Assembly (NCBI GenBank): GCA_963710665.1
Contig: CAVQBC010000004.1
Location: 620,001 to 684,000 of the forward strand
Direction: 5' to 3'
DNA: 64,000 bases
From: CAVQBC01 sp963710665
GTDB taxonomy: Bacteria > Actinomycetota > Thermoleophilia > Solirubrobacterales > Solirubrobacteraceae
The position numbers and the translations under genes were made by a program. A model generated the notes under the pieces. That model searched no databases and was not told where the DNA came from. It saw only the letters and a program-made list of their open reading frames with translations. Numbering within the stretch: position 1 is the stretch's first letter; each line of letters begins with the position of its first letter. Below are positions 11,811 through 19,871 of the stretch, in pieces.

Positions 11811-12791
11811 TCAGCGACTCACGTCGTCGTAGTTGAGCGCCGTCTCCGGGCGCTCGCCCGCGAGCACGGCCAGCGCGTTGCGCGCCGCCAGCTCGGCCAT
11901 CGCCGTGCGCGTCTCGATGGTCGCCGACCCGAGATGGGGCAGCAGCACGACGTTGTCGAGCTCGAGCAGCCGCGGGTCGACCTGTGGCTCGTTCTCGAAC
12001 ACGTCGAGGCCGGCGCCGGCGATGACGCCGTTCTGCAGCGCCTCCGCGAGCGCACCCTCGTCGATCAGCGGCCCGCGGGCGCTGTTGACCAGGTACGCGT
12101 CGGAGCGCATCTTGGCCAGCCGCTCGGCGTTGAAGAGGTGGCGCGTCGAGTCCATCAGCGGCGCGTGCACGCTGACCACGTGGGAGCGGGCGAGCAGGTC
12201 GTCGAGCTCGAGGCGCTCGGCCTCGAGCTCGGCTTCCAACTCGGGCGGCGCCTGGCGCTCGTCGGAGTAGACGATCGTCATCCCGAACGCCTTCGCCCGG
12301 CGCGCCAGCGCGCCGCCGATCTGCCCCATCCCCACGACGCCGAGCGTCTTGCCCTGCAGCCCGGTGCCGAGCAGCATGAACATGTGCCATGCCCACGGGC
12401 GCTGCTCGCGGATCCAGCGCTCGCCCTCGGCGAGCCGGCGGGTGGCCATGAGGATCAGCGACATCGCCAGGTCGGCGGTCGCCTCGGTCAGGACGCGCGG
12501 CGTGTTCGTGACGACCACGCCGCGCTTCGTCGCCGCCGGCACGTCGATGTTGTCGAAGCCGACGGCGACGTTGGCGACGACCTTCAGCTGTGGCCCCGCC
12601 GCCTCGAGGAACGCGTCGTCCACGCGGTCGTGCAGCAGCGTGACGACGGCGTCCGCACCGGCCACCGCCTCGTGCAGCTCGGCGGTCTCCAGCGGCCGGT
12701 CATCGGGTGAGACCCAGACGTCGCCGGCGCCGCGGAGCTGCTCCACGGCGGGCTCGGGGATACGCCGGGTGACGACGATGCGAGGCGGCAC
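11811..12791 (-). CDS. hprA: D-2-hydroxyacid dehydrogenase, likely hydroxypyruvate/glyoxylate reductase
   Basis: 326 residues, D-isomer-specific 2-hydroxyacid dehydrogenase family. The NAD site is GVVGMGQIGGALA (151-163). The catalytic triad is present: Arg239 in NSARGPL, Glu268 in FENEP, His286 in LLPHLGSA. Substrate loop VANVAVGFDNID fits glyoxylate/hydroxypyruvate reductases. In the serine cycle it would reduce hydroxypyruvate (the product of the aminotransferase at 3.5-4.6 kb) to glycerate. GTG start. It follows the GcvT-type gene by 15 bases on the same strand, so both probably share the promoter and operator before gcvT. No glycerate kinase is present in the window. Confidence 0.85.
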   Translation of the reverse strand: MPPRIVVTRRIPEPAVEQLRGAGDVWVSPDDRPLETAELHEAVAGADAVVTLLHDRVDDAFLEAAGPQLKVVANVAVGFDNIDVPAATKRGVVVTNTPRVLTEATADLAMSLILMATRRLAEGERWIREQRPWAWHMFMLLGTGLQGKTLGVVGMGQIGGALARRAKAFGMTIVYSDERQAPPELEAELEAERLELDDLLARSHVVSVHAPLMDSTRHLFNAERLAKMRSDAYLVNSARGPLIDEGALAEALQNGVIAGAGLDVFENEPQVDPRLLELDNVVLLPHLGSATIETRTAMAELAARNALAVLAGERPETALNYDDVSR

Positions 12792-12806
12792 GATGGCGGC
12801 GCGGGC

Positions 12807-13952
12807 CTACGAGCGGGGGCGCCGCTTGGCGGTGTCGTAGATGGGGAACGTCGCCACGGTGGCGGGCACCGTACCACGGCCGAGCGCGACGTCGACCTTG
12901 GAGCCCTCTGTTGCAAGTCCGCGGTCGACGATCCCCATCGCGATCACCTCCATGCCGAAGCTGGGGCTCTGGCAGGGGCTGCGCACGATGCCCACCTCGT
13001 TGCCGTCCTGGGTGACCTTCGCGCCGTACTCCGGCACCTCGTCACCCTCGATGCGCAGCGTCACGAGCAGCCGCGGCGTACCCGACGCCGCGATCTCGCG
13101 CAGCGCCTCCTTGCCGATGAAGTCGCCCGGCTTGTCGACCTTGACCACCCCGTCGAGGCGCACCTCGAACGGGTCGGTCTCGTGCTGGAAGTAGTCGACG
13201 TCGGGGAACAGCAGCCCGGACTCGATGCGCAGCGTCTCGATCGCCGACAGGCCGATCGGGAGCATGCCCTTCGGGCGGCCGGCCTCGAGCACGGCGTTCC
13301 AGAGCTCGGAGGCGCGGTCGACGTCGCAGTAGAGCTCGTAGCCCAGCTCGCCGGAGTAGCCGGTGCGCGACACGACGCACGGCACGCCGGCGACCGTGGG
13401 CCGGGACCCGCCGGGCGTACCCTCGAAGCGGAAGTAGCGCAGCGCGTCGAGGTCGATGCCCTCCATCAGCGGCGAGAGGATCTCGCGCACCAGCGGACCC
13501 TGGACCTGCAGGTGCGGCATCGCCGCGGTGACGTCGGAGATCTCCACGTCGAGCCCGCGGTCTGAGGCCACCTTGCGGAACCAGTCGAGGTCCGAGTCAT
13601 AGCTCGTGACCGAGAAGCAGTGGTCCTCGGCGAGCTTGAAGATCGTGCCGTCCATGATCATCTTGCCCTGCTCGTCGCAGATCGCGCCGTAGCGGACCTG
13701 GCCCACCGCCAGGGCGGCCATGTCGTTGCTGAACAGCACGTCGGCGAGGGCCAGCGCGTCCTTGCCCTGCATGTCCCACTTGCGCAGCGGCGACTCGTCC
13801 CACAGGTTCGAGGCCTCCCGCGTCGCGCGGTGCTCCGCGACCGGGTCCCCGAAGTCGGCCGCCCACGCCCACCCCTCCCAATCGGTCCAGCTGTCGGTGA
13901 GATCACGCTGGACCTGATCGAACGCGGTGCGATGCAGCTCGCTCGTCGACAC
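12807..13952 (-). CDS. GcvT-family folate-dependent aminomethyltransferase / demethylase
   Basis: 381-residue protein with the GcvT folate-binding fold followed by the C-terminal barrel. It shows SRTGYSGELGYELY, the G-[YW]-[ST]-GE type folate loop, and IGLSAIETLRIESG. Relatives include glycine-cleavage T protein and the C-terminal domains of sarcosine/dimethylglycine oxidases and N-methylglutamate dehydrogenase, all of which pass a one-carbon unit to tetrahydrofolate. No other glycine-cleavage genes are nearby, so a role in amine demethylation, perhaps with the DAO-type flavoprotein at 39.6 kb, is more likely than glycine cleavage. The SD AAAGGAGGG ends right against a GTG at 13961 but is 9 bases from the GTG at 13952, so the latter is chosen. 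Confidence 0.82.
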   Translation of the reverse strand: MSTSELHRTAFDQVQRDLTDSWTDWEGWAWAADFGDPVAEHRATREASNLWDESPLRKWDMQGKDALALADVLFSNDMAALAVGQVRYGAICDEQGKMIMDGTIFKLAEDHCFSVTSYDSDLDWFRKVASDRGLDVEISDVTAAMPHLQVQGPLVREILSPLMEGIDLDALRYFRFEGTPGGSRPTVAGVPCVVSRTGYSGELGYELYCDVDRASELWNAVLEAGRPKGMLPIGLSAIETLRIESGLLFPDVDYFQHETDPFEVRLDGVVKVDKPGDFIGKEALREIAASGTPRLLVTLRIEGDEVPEYGAKVTQDGNEVGIVRSPCQSPSFGMEVIAMGIVDRGLATEGSKVDVALGRGTVPATVATFPIYDTAKRRPRS

Positions 13953-13967
13953 CGGGGTCACCCTCCT

Positions 13968-13985
13968 TTGGACGAATTGGTCTAG
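13968..13985. promoter_or_regulatory. Amine-regulon operator, site 2
   Basis: TTGGACGAATTGGTCTAG, a good copy of the 18-bp dyad, overlaps the upstream edge of the gcvT SD. A TATAAG-like -10 element (on the minus strand, near 14003-14008) lies upstream, so a bound regulator would sit at or just after the transcription start, as a repressor would. Confidence 0.65.
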
Positions 13986-14030
13986 CTCCCTCGGTCCCGG
14001 CCTTATATCGCACTTCGGCGTGGCGCGAAA

Positions 14031-14058
14031 GCCGGGGGGTCCTGGAATCGACCATCTA
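14031..14058 (-). repeat. Dispersed 28-bp element at a stop codon, copy 1
   Basis: Starting with the TAG stop of the LysR gene, the minus strand reads TAGATGGTCGATTCCAGG and then a C-rich run. The same element, matching at 23 of 28 positions, follows the stop of the IclR gene (41052-41079), and its first 15 bases recur after the DAO flavoprotein stop (40901-40915). Confidence 0.5.
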
Positions 14059-14985
14059 GTCCCGACCGGTCATCCCCAGCCCCTGGGCGATCGCGAGGCG
14101 CCCCGCGGGCGACCCGAGGAAGTCGATGAAGGCGTCCACGTCGGCGCGCGCCGGGCCGACCGCGGAGCGCACGACGTGCCAGTGGCGGCGCGGCAGGCCG
14201 CCGCGCGGGCGCACGCCGGCGAGGATGCCGAGGTCGAGCTCGAGCGCGACGGCGGCGCGCGACTGCAGCGCGATGCCGAGCCCGGCCCGCGCGGCCTGCT
14301 TGATCGCGCCGTTGGACCCCAGCGTGCGCAGCCGTGGCGAGAGCCCGGCGGCGGCGAGGTACTCCTCGCACAGCTTGCGCGTCCCCGAGCCGGGCTCGCG
14401 CACGAGCCACGGCCGCGAGGCGAGCTCCTCGATCGCCACCCAGGGCCGGCGCGACAGCGGGTCGCCGGGGGCGGTCACCAGCACGAGCTCGTTCTCGACG
14501 ATCGGGCGGCCCACGATGCGGTCGTCGTCGGGCAGCCTCCCGGTGATCGCCACGTCGGCCTCGTGGTCGAACAGCGCGCCGAACACGTCCTCGCGGTTGC
14601 CGACGTGGAGGCTGATCTCGATCTCGGGGTGGCGCGCCACGAAGGCCTGGATCACCGGCGGCACGAGGTGCTCGCCCGCCGTGGTCACCGCGCTGACGCG
14701 CAGCAGCGACGGCCCGGCGCGCGCCGCCTCGGCGGCCGCCCGCTCGCCGCGCTCCAGGAGGCCGAGCACGTCGGCGGCGTAGGGGGCGAACGCGTTCCCC
14801 GCCGCCGTCGGGCGCACCTGGCGCCCGTCGCGCTCGGTGAGCTTCACGCCCAGCTCGCGCTCGAGCGCCGAGACCGCCGAGGACACGGAGGGCTGCGTCA
14901 CGACCAGCTCCTCGGCGGCCGCCGTCACCGAGCCGCGCCGCACGACGGTGAGGAACGCCACCAGCTGGGTCAGGGTGATCGCCAC
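14056..14985 (-). CDS. LysR-family transcriptional regulator (CbbR-like position)
   Basis: 309 residues. N-terminal winged helix with the LysR signature (LTQLVAFLTVVRRGS, then AAEELVVTQPSVSSAVSALE) and a C-terminal effector domain. GTG start at 14985, 30 bases after the phosphoribulokinase-like gene on the same strand, so it is probably the last gene of the TMADH-ETF-kinase run. CbbR proteins sit next to Calvin-cycle genes, and a LysR beside a PRK-like gene recalls that arrangement, though here it is downstream and co-directional rather than divergent. Its target and effector are unknown. It is a candidate, but not a demonstrated one, for the regulator of the shared 18-bp operator. Confidence 0.88.
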   Translation of the reverse strand: MAITLTQLVAFLTVVRRGSVTAAAEELVVTQPSVSSAVSALERELGVKLTERDGRQVRPTAAGNAFAPYAADVLGLLERGERAAAEAARAGPSLLRVSAVTTAGEHLVPPVIQAFVARHPEIEISLHVGNREDVFGALFDHEADVAITGRLPDDDRIVGRPIVENELVLVTAPGDPLSRRPWVAIEELASRPWLVREPGSGTRKLCEEYLAAAGLSPRLRTLGSNGAIKQAARAGLGIALQSRAAVALELDLGILAGVRPRGGLPRRHWHVVRSAVGPARADVDAFIDFLGSPAGRLAIAQGLGMTGRD

Positions 14986-15015
14986 TGGCGTTCGGTGTCC
15001 GCCGCCGGTGGCCGC

Positions 15016-15981
15016 TCAGGCGTGCAGCGCCGAGTCGGCGCCGGACGCGGGCTTGCGCTGCTCGCTGCCCACGAGATCCGTCCTGCCGCCCACCGCGAGC
15101 GCGGCGTGCGCGGTCAGCAGCTGGTAGAGGACGAGCAGCTGCACGAGCGCCAGCGAGTCCGAGCGGTGCAGGTCGGTGCCGACCGTGAACTCGCCCAGCC
15201 GGCGGATGCGGAGGTGGTTGGCGAAGCTCATCTCCTCCCAGACCGCCTGCTCGAGCGTCGCGGCGTGGTCGGAGTCCATCCCGCCGGGGATCCGCAGCAG
15301 CTCGCCGCGCTCGTGCGGCTCGAGCGTCGGGCCGTCGTCTCGGCCGTTGAGCAGCGGCGAGAGGTCGGGGTGTACGAGCGAGTCGCACAGCGTCACCTCG
15401 GCGTCGAGGTGCTCGGCGTCCCGGGTCGCGCCGGCCCTGAAGGACACGATGAGGTCGGCGAACTCGCGCTGCGGATCGATGAAGCGCTTCACGTCATCCG
15501 CCTGGCGGTCGAGCTGCGCGAGCACCTCGTCGCTCGTGTAGCCGCGGCGGGTGCAGTCGCGCTTGAGCTTCCAGGCGCGCCGCAGCTCTTCCTGGGGCCC
15601 CAGGAAGACCAGCACGTCCTGGGCGCTGCGCAGCGTCTCCGAGCTGAAGTTCAGCAGGCCCTCGACGATCAGGAAGCGCATCGGGCGCACGTAGACCGGC
15701 GGGCCGAAGGTGCCGTCGCGGTGGCGGTAGACGGGCTTGAGCACCGGCTCGCCGCGGCGGAGGTGCAGCAGGTGCTGCGTGAGGATGTCGATGTGGTTGG
15801 CCTCGGGGTCCTGGGGCGAGAGCCCGAGCTCGGCCCGCTGGCGGCGGTCGTAGCGGTGGTAGTCGTCGGCGGAGACGCGCGTGACGTGCTCCTCGCCCAG
15901 GATCCGGGTCAGCCCGCGCACGAGCGTGGTCTTGCCGGAGGCGGAGTTGCCCACCACGCCGAGGATGATCGGACGCGACAC
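15016..15981 (-). CDS. Phosphoribulokinase / uridine-kinase-like P-loop kinase
   Basis: 321 residues. P-loop GNSASGKTT at 11-19, followed by SADDYHRYDRRQR (38-50), the acidic and arginine motif of phosphoribulokinases. Later segments LKPVYRH, FLIVEGLLNF and the LKRDCTRRGYT region also fit PRK rather than plain uridine kinase. The last 100 residues lack an obvious match I can name. It would phosphorylate ribulose-5-phosphate (Calvin cycle) or another sugar phosphate or nucleoside. No RuBisCO gene is in the window. It starts (GTG) 6 bases after the gamma-glutamyl hydrolase-like gene and is in line with the ETF and TMADH genes, so it is likely co-expressed with amine oxidation. Confidence 0.75.
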   Translation of the reverse strand: MSRPIILGVVGNSASGKTTLVRGLTRILGEEHVTRVSADDYHRYDRRQRAELGLSPQDPEANHIDILTQHLLHLRRGEPVLKPVYRHRDGTFGPPVYVRPMRFLIVEGLLNFSSETLRSAQDVLVFLGPQEELRRAWKLKRDCTRRGYTSDEVLAQLDRQADDVKRFIDPQREFADLIVSFRAGATRDAEHLDAEVTLCDSLVHPDLSPLLNGRDDGPTLEPHERGELLRIPGGMDSDHAATLEQAVWEEMSFANHLRIRRLGEFTVGTDLHRSDSLALVQLLVLYQLLTAHAALAVGGRTDLVGSEQRKPASGADSALHA

Positions 15982-15987
15982 GATCGC

Positions 15988-16743
15988 CTACCGCCCGTCG
16001 GCGGCAGCCTCCACGAACCAGTCGAAGACGCGCAGGAAGCGCTGGTCGATCCTCCACTCCTCCTGCAGCTCCCACTGCACGGCGAGCACGTCGGCGTCGG
16101 CCAGCTCGACCGCCTCGACCACGCCGTCCGGCGCCGTCGCCACCACCTCGAGGTCGTCGGCGACGCGGTCGAGGGCCTGGTGGTGGAACGAGTTGACCTC
16201 GGCCTGCGTCGCACCGAGCGCGAGCGCGAGGTTCGAGTCGGGCTCGACGTCGATCGAGTGGCGCGGGTGCGGCGCCGGGGGGTCCTGCAGCAGCGAGGCG
16301 TGCTCGACCTCCTTCCAGGCCGACCAGCCGGGGTCGGAGGGGTGCTCGCTCCACTCTGCGCGCATCGCCAGATCCTGAACCAGCGTGCCACCGAGGGCAA
16401 CGTTGAGGATCTGGATGCCGCGGCACATGCCGAGCACCGGCAGCCCGCGCTCGAGCAGCTTGGGCACGAGGTCGAGCTCGAAGCGGTCGCGCTCGGGCTC
16501 GGTCGGCGCGAGCCGGGGGTCGGGCTCCTGGCCGTAGACGCGCGGGTCGATGTCGCGCCCGGGCGCGAGCACGACGCCGTCGAGCAGGTCGAGCGTGGCG
16601 CCGAGCGCCTCGGGGACCCGCGACAGGATGACGGGGACCGCGCCCGCGAGCGCGAGCGGGCGGGGAACGCCCACCGCGCCGTAGTCGCCGAAGTCGTGGT
16701 AGCTGGCCGAGATGCCGATCAGCGGCCGGGTGTCCTTGGCCAT
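15988..16743 (-). CDS. Class I glutamine amidotransferase / gamma-glutamyl-GABA hydrolase family (PuuD-like)
   Basis: 251 residues, peptidase C26 family. The nucleophile Cys107 is in GLPVLGMCRGIQILN, with the catalytic His in NSFHHQALDRV and a following Glu (GVVEAVEL). Family members hydrolyse gamma-glutamyl isopeptide bonds, for example gamma-glutamyl-GABA in putrescine breakdown. No other Puu genes are here. Because the window encodes a likely gamma-glutamylmethylamide synthetase, hydrolysis of a gamma-glutamyl amide intermediate or by-product is an attractive but unproven role. The ATG overlaps the stop of the Fe-S oxidoreductase by one base (TGATG), indicating translational coupling with the electron-transfer genes. 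Confidence 0.82.
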   Translation of the reverse strand: MAKDTRPLIGISASYHDFGDYGAVGVPRPLALAGAVPVILSRVPEALGATLDLLDGVVLAPGRDIDPRVYGQEPDPRLAPTEPERDRFELDLVPKLLERGLPVLGMCRGIQILNVALGGTLVQDLAMRAEWSEHPSDPGWSAWKEVEHASLLQDPPAPHPRHSIDVEPDSNLALALGATQAEVNSFHHQALDRVADDLEVVATAPDGVVEAVELADADVLAVQWELQEEWRIDQRFLRVFDWFVEAAADGR

Positions 16744-18908
16744 CAGGCCGCTGATCCTACGGGCGCGGGCGCGCCGACGGCCTCCTCGATCAGTTCCGTG
16801 AGCTCGCGGAGCTCGATCTGCTCCGCGTGGCCCGAGGTCTTGATGGCGTCCTCGTACATCGTGACGTCCTTCGGGCACGCCACCACGAAGTAGTCGAGCT
16901 CGCCCAGGTCCACCGCCTCGCGGATGCGGTTCTCCGACGGGCGCTCCTGGCCCGGCTCGTCCGGGATCCAGATGCGGCCGCCGCCCGCGCCGCAGCAGAA
17001 CGAGTTGTCGCGGTTGCGCGGCATCTCGACCAGCGTGCATCCGAGCGCCTCGAGGATCGTCCGCGGCGCGTCGTAGCCGCCGTTGTGGCGGCCCAGGTAG
17101 CACGGGTCGTGGTAGGTGACCTTGTAGTCGAGGCGCCCGGCCACGTCGAGCTTGCCGGCCTCGATGAGCTCGAGCAGGAAGGCGGTGTGGTGCGCGACGT
17201 CCCAGCTGCCTCCGAGCTCGGGGTACTCGTTGCGCAGCGTGTTGAGGGAGTGGGGGTCGCTCGTGACGATGCGCTTGAACTCGCAGGAGCCGAGCGTCTC
17301 GATGTTCTCCTCGGCGAGGGCCTCGAAGAGCCCCTCCTCCCCCACGCGGCGCACGTCGTTGCCGGCGTTGCGCTCGCCCTCGTAGAGGATCCCGAAGTCG
17401 ACCTCGGCGGCGTGGAAGAGCCGCGCCAGCGACTGCGTCACCTTCTGGCTGCGGGGGTCGAACGACGCGTAGTCGCCGACGAACCACAGCACGTCCACCG
17501 GCTCCTTGCGGGCGTCGGTGACCTCGAAGTCGAGCTCGCGCGTCCAGCGGCCGCGGCGGCGCTTGTTCTCGCCGAAGGAGTTGCCCGACTTCTGGATCAC
17601 CTGCAGCGTGGACTGGAGGTTCGAGGGCATCTCCCCCTCCTCCACCAGGGCGCGGCGCATCTGGTTGATGATCGGCGCCTGCTCGATGCCGACCGGGCAC
17701 GCCTCGACGCAGGCGTTGCACTGCATGCACGACCAGACGGTCTCCTCGCGCACGCGGTCCTCGCCGACCACGCGCACGTCGAGCACCCCGTTGCCGTCGC
17801 CGTCGCTGCGCATCAGCGTGCCGAGCACGCCGCCGACGCCCATCGCGCGCGAGGCGACGTTGGCCTGCTCGCGCAGCTCGAGCACGACGTCGCGCGGCGA
17901 CAGCGGGCGCCCGGTGGCGTTGGCCGGGCAGGCCTCGTGGCACTTGCCGCACTTCGTGCAGGCGTCGAGCTGGAGCAGGTGCACGGGGCTGAAGTCGCGC
18001 AGGGTGGAGTAGCCCGCGGGCTCCTCGGCGCTCTCCTCGGGGATGCCGCGCAGCCGCTTGCCGGCCATCGGGTCCTTGAGCACGAGCGACGCCGAGCTCG
18101 TGAGCATGTGGGTCGCCTTGGTGAACGGGATCGCCGCGACGAAGCTGATCGCCAGCAGGGCGTGGAACCACCACACCGAGTGGCGCACGACCGTGAGGCC
18201 GTCCTCGCCGAAGCCGAGCCCGAGCCACACCTGGGCGGCCACCCAGCCGAGCGGCGAGAACTCGTTGTAGCCGGGGTTGTCCATCGCGACCCGGACGCCC
18301 TCGAGCAGGTAGCCGGTGACGCCGAGCACGAGCAGGATCCACACGAAGGTCCAGTCGCCGATGCGGTACGTGCGGCGGTCGTACTGCTCGTCGCCCGGCT
18401 CGCGGTCGGGGCGCGTGTAGTCGAGCTTGCGCGGGCGGATCAGCCGGCGGCGGACCATCATCGCGATGACGCCGGCCACCAGCGCCAGCCCGAGCACGTC
18501 GAGGACGATCGAGTACCCGAGGTAGAAGTCGCCCTTGAAGAAGCGCCAGCCGAAGAAGCGCTCCGTGACGTCGGTGTTGATCGCCAGGATCACCGTCCCG
18601 ATGAACAGCGTCACGAAGCCGTAGAAGATCCCGCGGTGGGCCCAGCCCACGTACGGGTCCCGCATCCGGATCGACGCGTGCGAGGCGATCGTGCGCAGGC
18701 CGGTGCGCAGGCGCCCGGGCAGCTCCGAGCGGGGCGGCACGTTGCCGCCCCGCCCGCGCACGTACTTGGACACGGGACGGGCGACCCCGTAGGCGAACAC
18801 CAGCACCGAGGCGACCGCCAGGCAGTACCAGAAGATCTCCAGCCCGGTGCTGAAGTGCCAGAAGACCTCCCGCGTCTTCTCGGCGGCGAATGGCAGGGTG
18901 GAGGTCAA
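16743..18908 (-). CDS. Membrane Fe-S oxidoreductase, likely ETF:quinone oxidoreductase (HdrD/EMO-like)
   Basis: 721 residues. The N-terminal part (about 20-280) has several membrane helices with histidines suited to haem (SVWWFHALLAISF, FTKATHML). Then come two [4Fe-4S] motifs, CTKCGKCHEACP (about 314-325) and CMQCNACVEACP (about 392-403). The C-terminal third has two CCG-type cysteine-rich domains, including HDPCYLGRHNGGY and SFCCGAGGG (about 635). This layout matches membrane-bound heterodisulfide-reductase-like proteins that pass electrons from ETF to menaquinone. It directly follows etfA (6-base gap), supporting that role: TMADH to ETF to this protein to quinone. The C-terminus overlaps the next gene by one base. 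Confidence 0.85.
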   Translation of the reverse strand: MTSTLPFAAEKTREVFWHFSTGLEIFWYCLAVASVLVFAYGVARPVSKYVRGRGGNVPPRSELPGRLRTGLRTIASHASIRMRDPYVGWAHRGIFYGFVTLFIGTVILAINTDVTERFFGWRFFKGDFYLGYSIVLDVLGLALVAGVIAMMVRRRLIRPRKLDYTRPDREPGDEQYDRRTYRIGDWTFVWILLVLGVTGYLLEGVRVAMDNPGYNEFSPLGWVAAQVWLGLGFGEDGLTVVRHSVWWFHALLAISFVAAIPFTKATHMLTSSASLVLKDPMAGKRLRGIPEESAEEPAGYSTLRDFSPVHLLQLDACTKCGKCHEACPANATGRPLSPRDVVLELREQANVASRAMGVGGVLGTLMRSDGDGNGVLDVRVVGEDRVREETVWSCMQCNACVEACPVGIEQAPIINQMRRALVEEGEMPSNLQSTLQVIQKSGNSFGENKRRRGRWTRELDFEVTDARKEPVDVLWFVGDYASFDPRSQKVTQSLARLFHAAEVDFGILYEGERNAGNDVRRVGEEGLFEALAEENIETLGSCEFKRIVTSDPHSLNTLRNEYPELGGSWDVAHHTAFLLELIEAGKLDVAGRLDYKVTYHDPCYLGRHNGGYDAPRTILEALGCTLVEMPRNRDNSFCCGAGGGRIWIPDEPGQERPSENRIREAVDLGELDYFVVACPKDVTMYEDAIKTSGHAEQIELRELTELIEEAVGAPAPVGSAA

Positions 18909-18914
18909 GGGGCG

Positions 18915-19871
18915 CTACTTGAAGTGCTGCTCGAGCTCCTCGGCGACCTCGAACAGGTCGGCTACCGCCCCGTAGTGCGCGACCGAGAAGATCGGCGCCT
19001 CGGGGTCCGTGTTGACGGCGATGATCATGTCCGCCCCGCGCATCCCGGCCAGGTGCTGCACGGCGCCGGAGATGCCGAGGGCGAGGTACACCTTCGGCTT
19101 GACGGTCTTGCCCGACTGGCCCACCTGGCGGGCGCTCGGCATCCAGCCGGCGTCCACCAGCGGGCGCGACACGCTGAGCGTCGCGCCCATCGCGTCGGCC
19201 AGCTCCTGGAACTGCTCGATGGCGTCCTTGTCCTCGATGCCGCGCCCGATGGAGAGCAGGAACTCCGAGGTGGTGATGTCGACGTCGCCGACCTCCGCCT
19301 CGCGGAACTCGACGTGCTCGGAGGCGATCGCCGACTCGTCGAAGTCGACGTCGACCGCGCGCGTCTCCGCGGAGCCCGAGCCCGACGCCGGGTCGAAGGA
19401 GCCGGCGCGCACGAGCACGACCACGGTGTCCTTGCCGGGGAAGTCGAGCTCGGCGACGAGGTGGTCGGCGTAGGCGCCGCGGCGCACCACCGGCCCGCCG
19501 TCCCAGCTGATCTCCAGCGCGTCGGAGGCGAAGCCGTGGCCGCCCTTGGCGGCGACCGCCGGCGCGAAGCCGAACGAGTCGACGCTGTGGCCGAGCACCA
19601 CCACGGAGGGCTCCTCGGCCGCGATCAGCGCCTCCAGCGCCTGCCCCGCCGCGTGGGCGTCGAAGTGCTCCTGCGGCGTCTGCACCGTGAGCACCTCGTC
19701 GACGCCCTCCACGTTGAGGGCGTCCGCGTGGGCGCCGGGGTTCCCGTCCACGACGGCGACCTTCAGCCCGCCGGCGTCGCCGGCGACGGCGCGGGCGGCC
19801 GTGACGAGCTCCAGCGAGGTCTCCCGCAGCTCGCCGCGCCGGGTCTCGGCGATGACCAGGACGCCGCTCAT
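18915..19871 (-). CDS. etfA: Electron transfer flavoprotein alpha subunit
   Basis: 318 residues, standard length. The N-terminal domain (VLVIAETRRGEL) and the C-terminal FAD domain carry the signature region RPLVDAGWMPSARQVGQSG with KTVKPKVYLALGISGAVQHLAGM, where FAD binds, and end near IIAVNTDPEAPIFSVAHYG. With EtfB it would accept single electrons from the adjacent TMADH-like enzymes; TMADH is known to use ETF. The ATG start overlaps the etfB stop (ATGA). The gene order etfB-etfA-Fe-S oxidoreductase is co-directional with the two dehydrogenases. Confidence 0.95.
   Translation of the reverse strand: MSGVLVIAETRRGELRETSLELVTAARAVAGDAGGLKVAVVDGNPGAHADALNVEGVDEVLTVQTPQEHFDAHAAGQALEALIAAEEPSVVVLGHSVDSFGFAPAVAAKGGHGFASDALEISWDGGPVVRRGAYADHLVAELDFPGKDTVVVLVRAGSFDPASGSGSAETRAVDVDFDESAIASEHVEFREAEVGDVDITTSEFLLSIGRGIEDKDAIEQFQELADAMGATLSVSRPLVDAGWMPSARQVGQSGKTVKPKVYLALGISGAVQHLAGMRGADMIIAVNTDPEAPIFSVAHYGAVADLFEVAEELEQHFK

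Noticed and set aside
13953..14055. Glycine riboswitch upstream of the GcvT-type gene
   Set aside because: The gap is only about 100 bases, and I see no paired glycine-aptamer structure. The amine operator explains the conserved sequence instead.
15016..15981. A local Calvin-cycle operon around the PRK-like gene
   Set aside because: No RuBisCO or other cbb gene is found anywhere in the window, so only an orphan kinase can be claimed.
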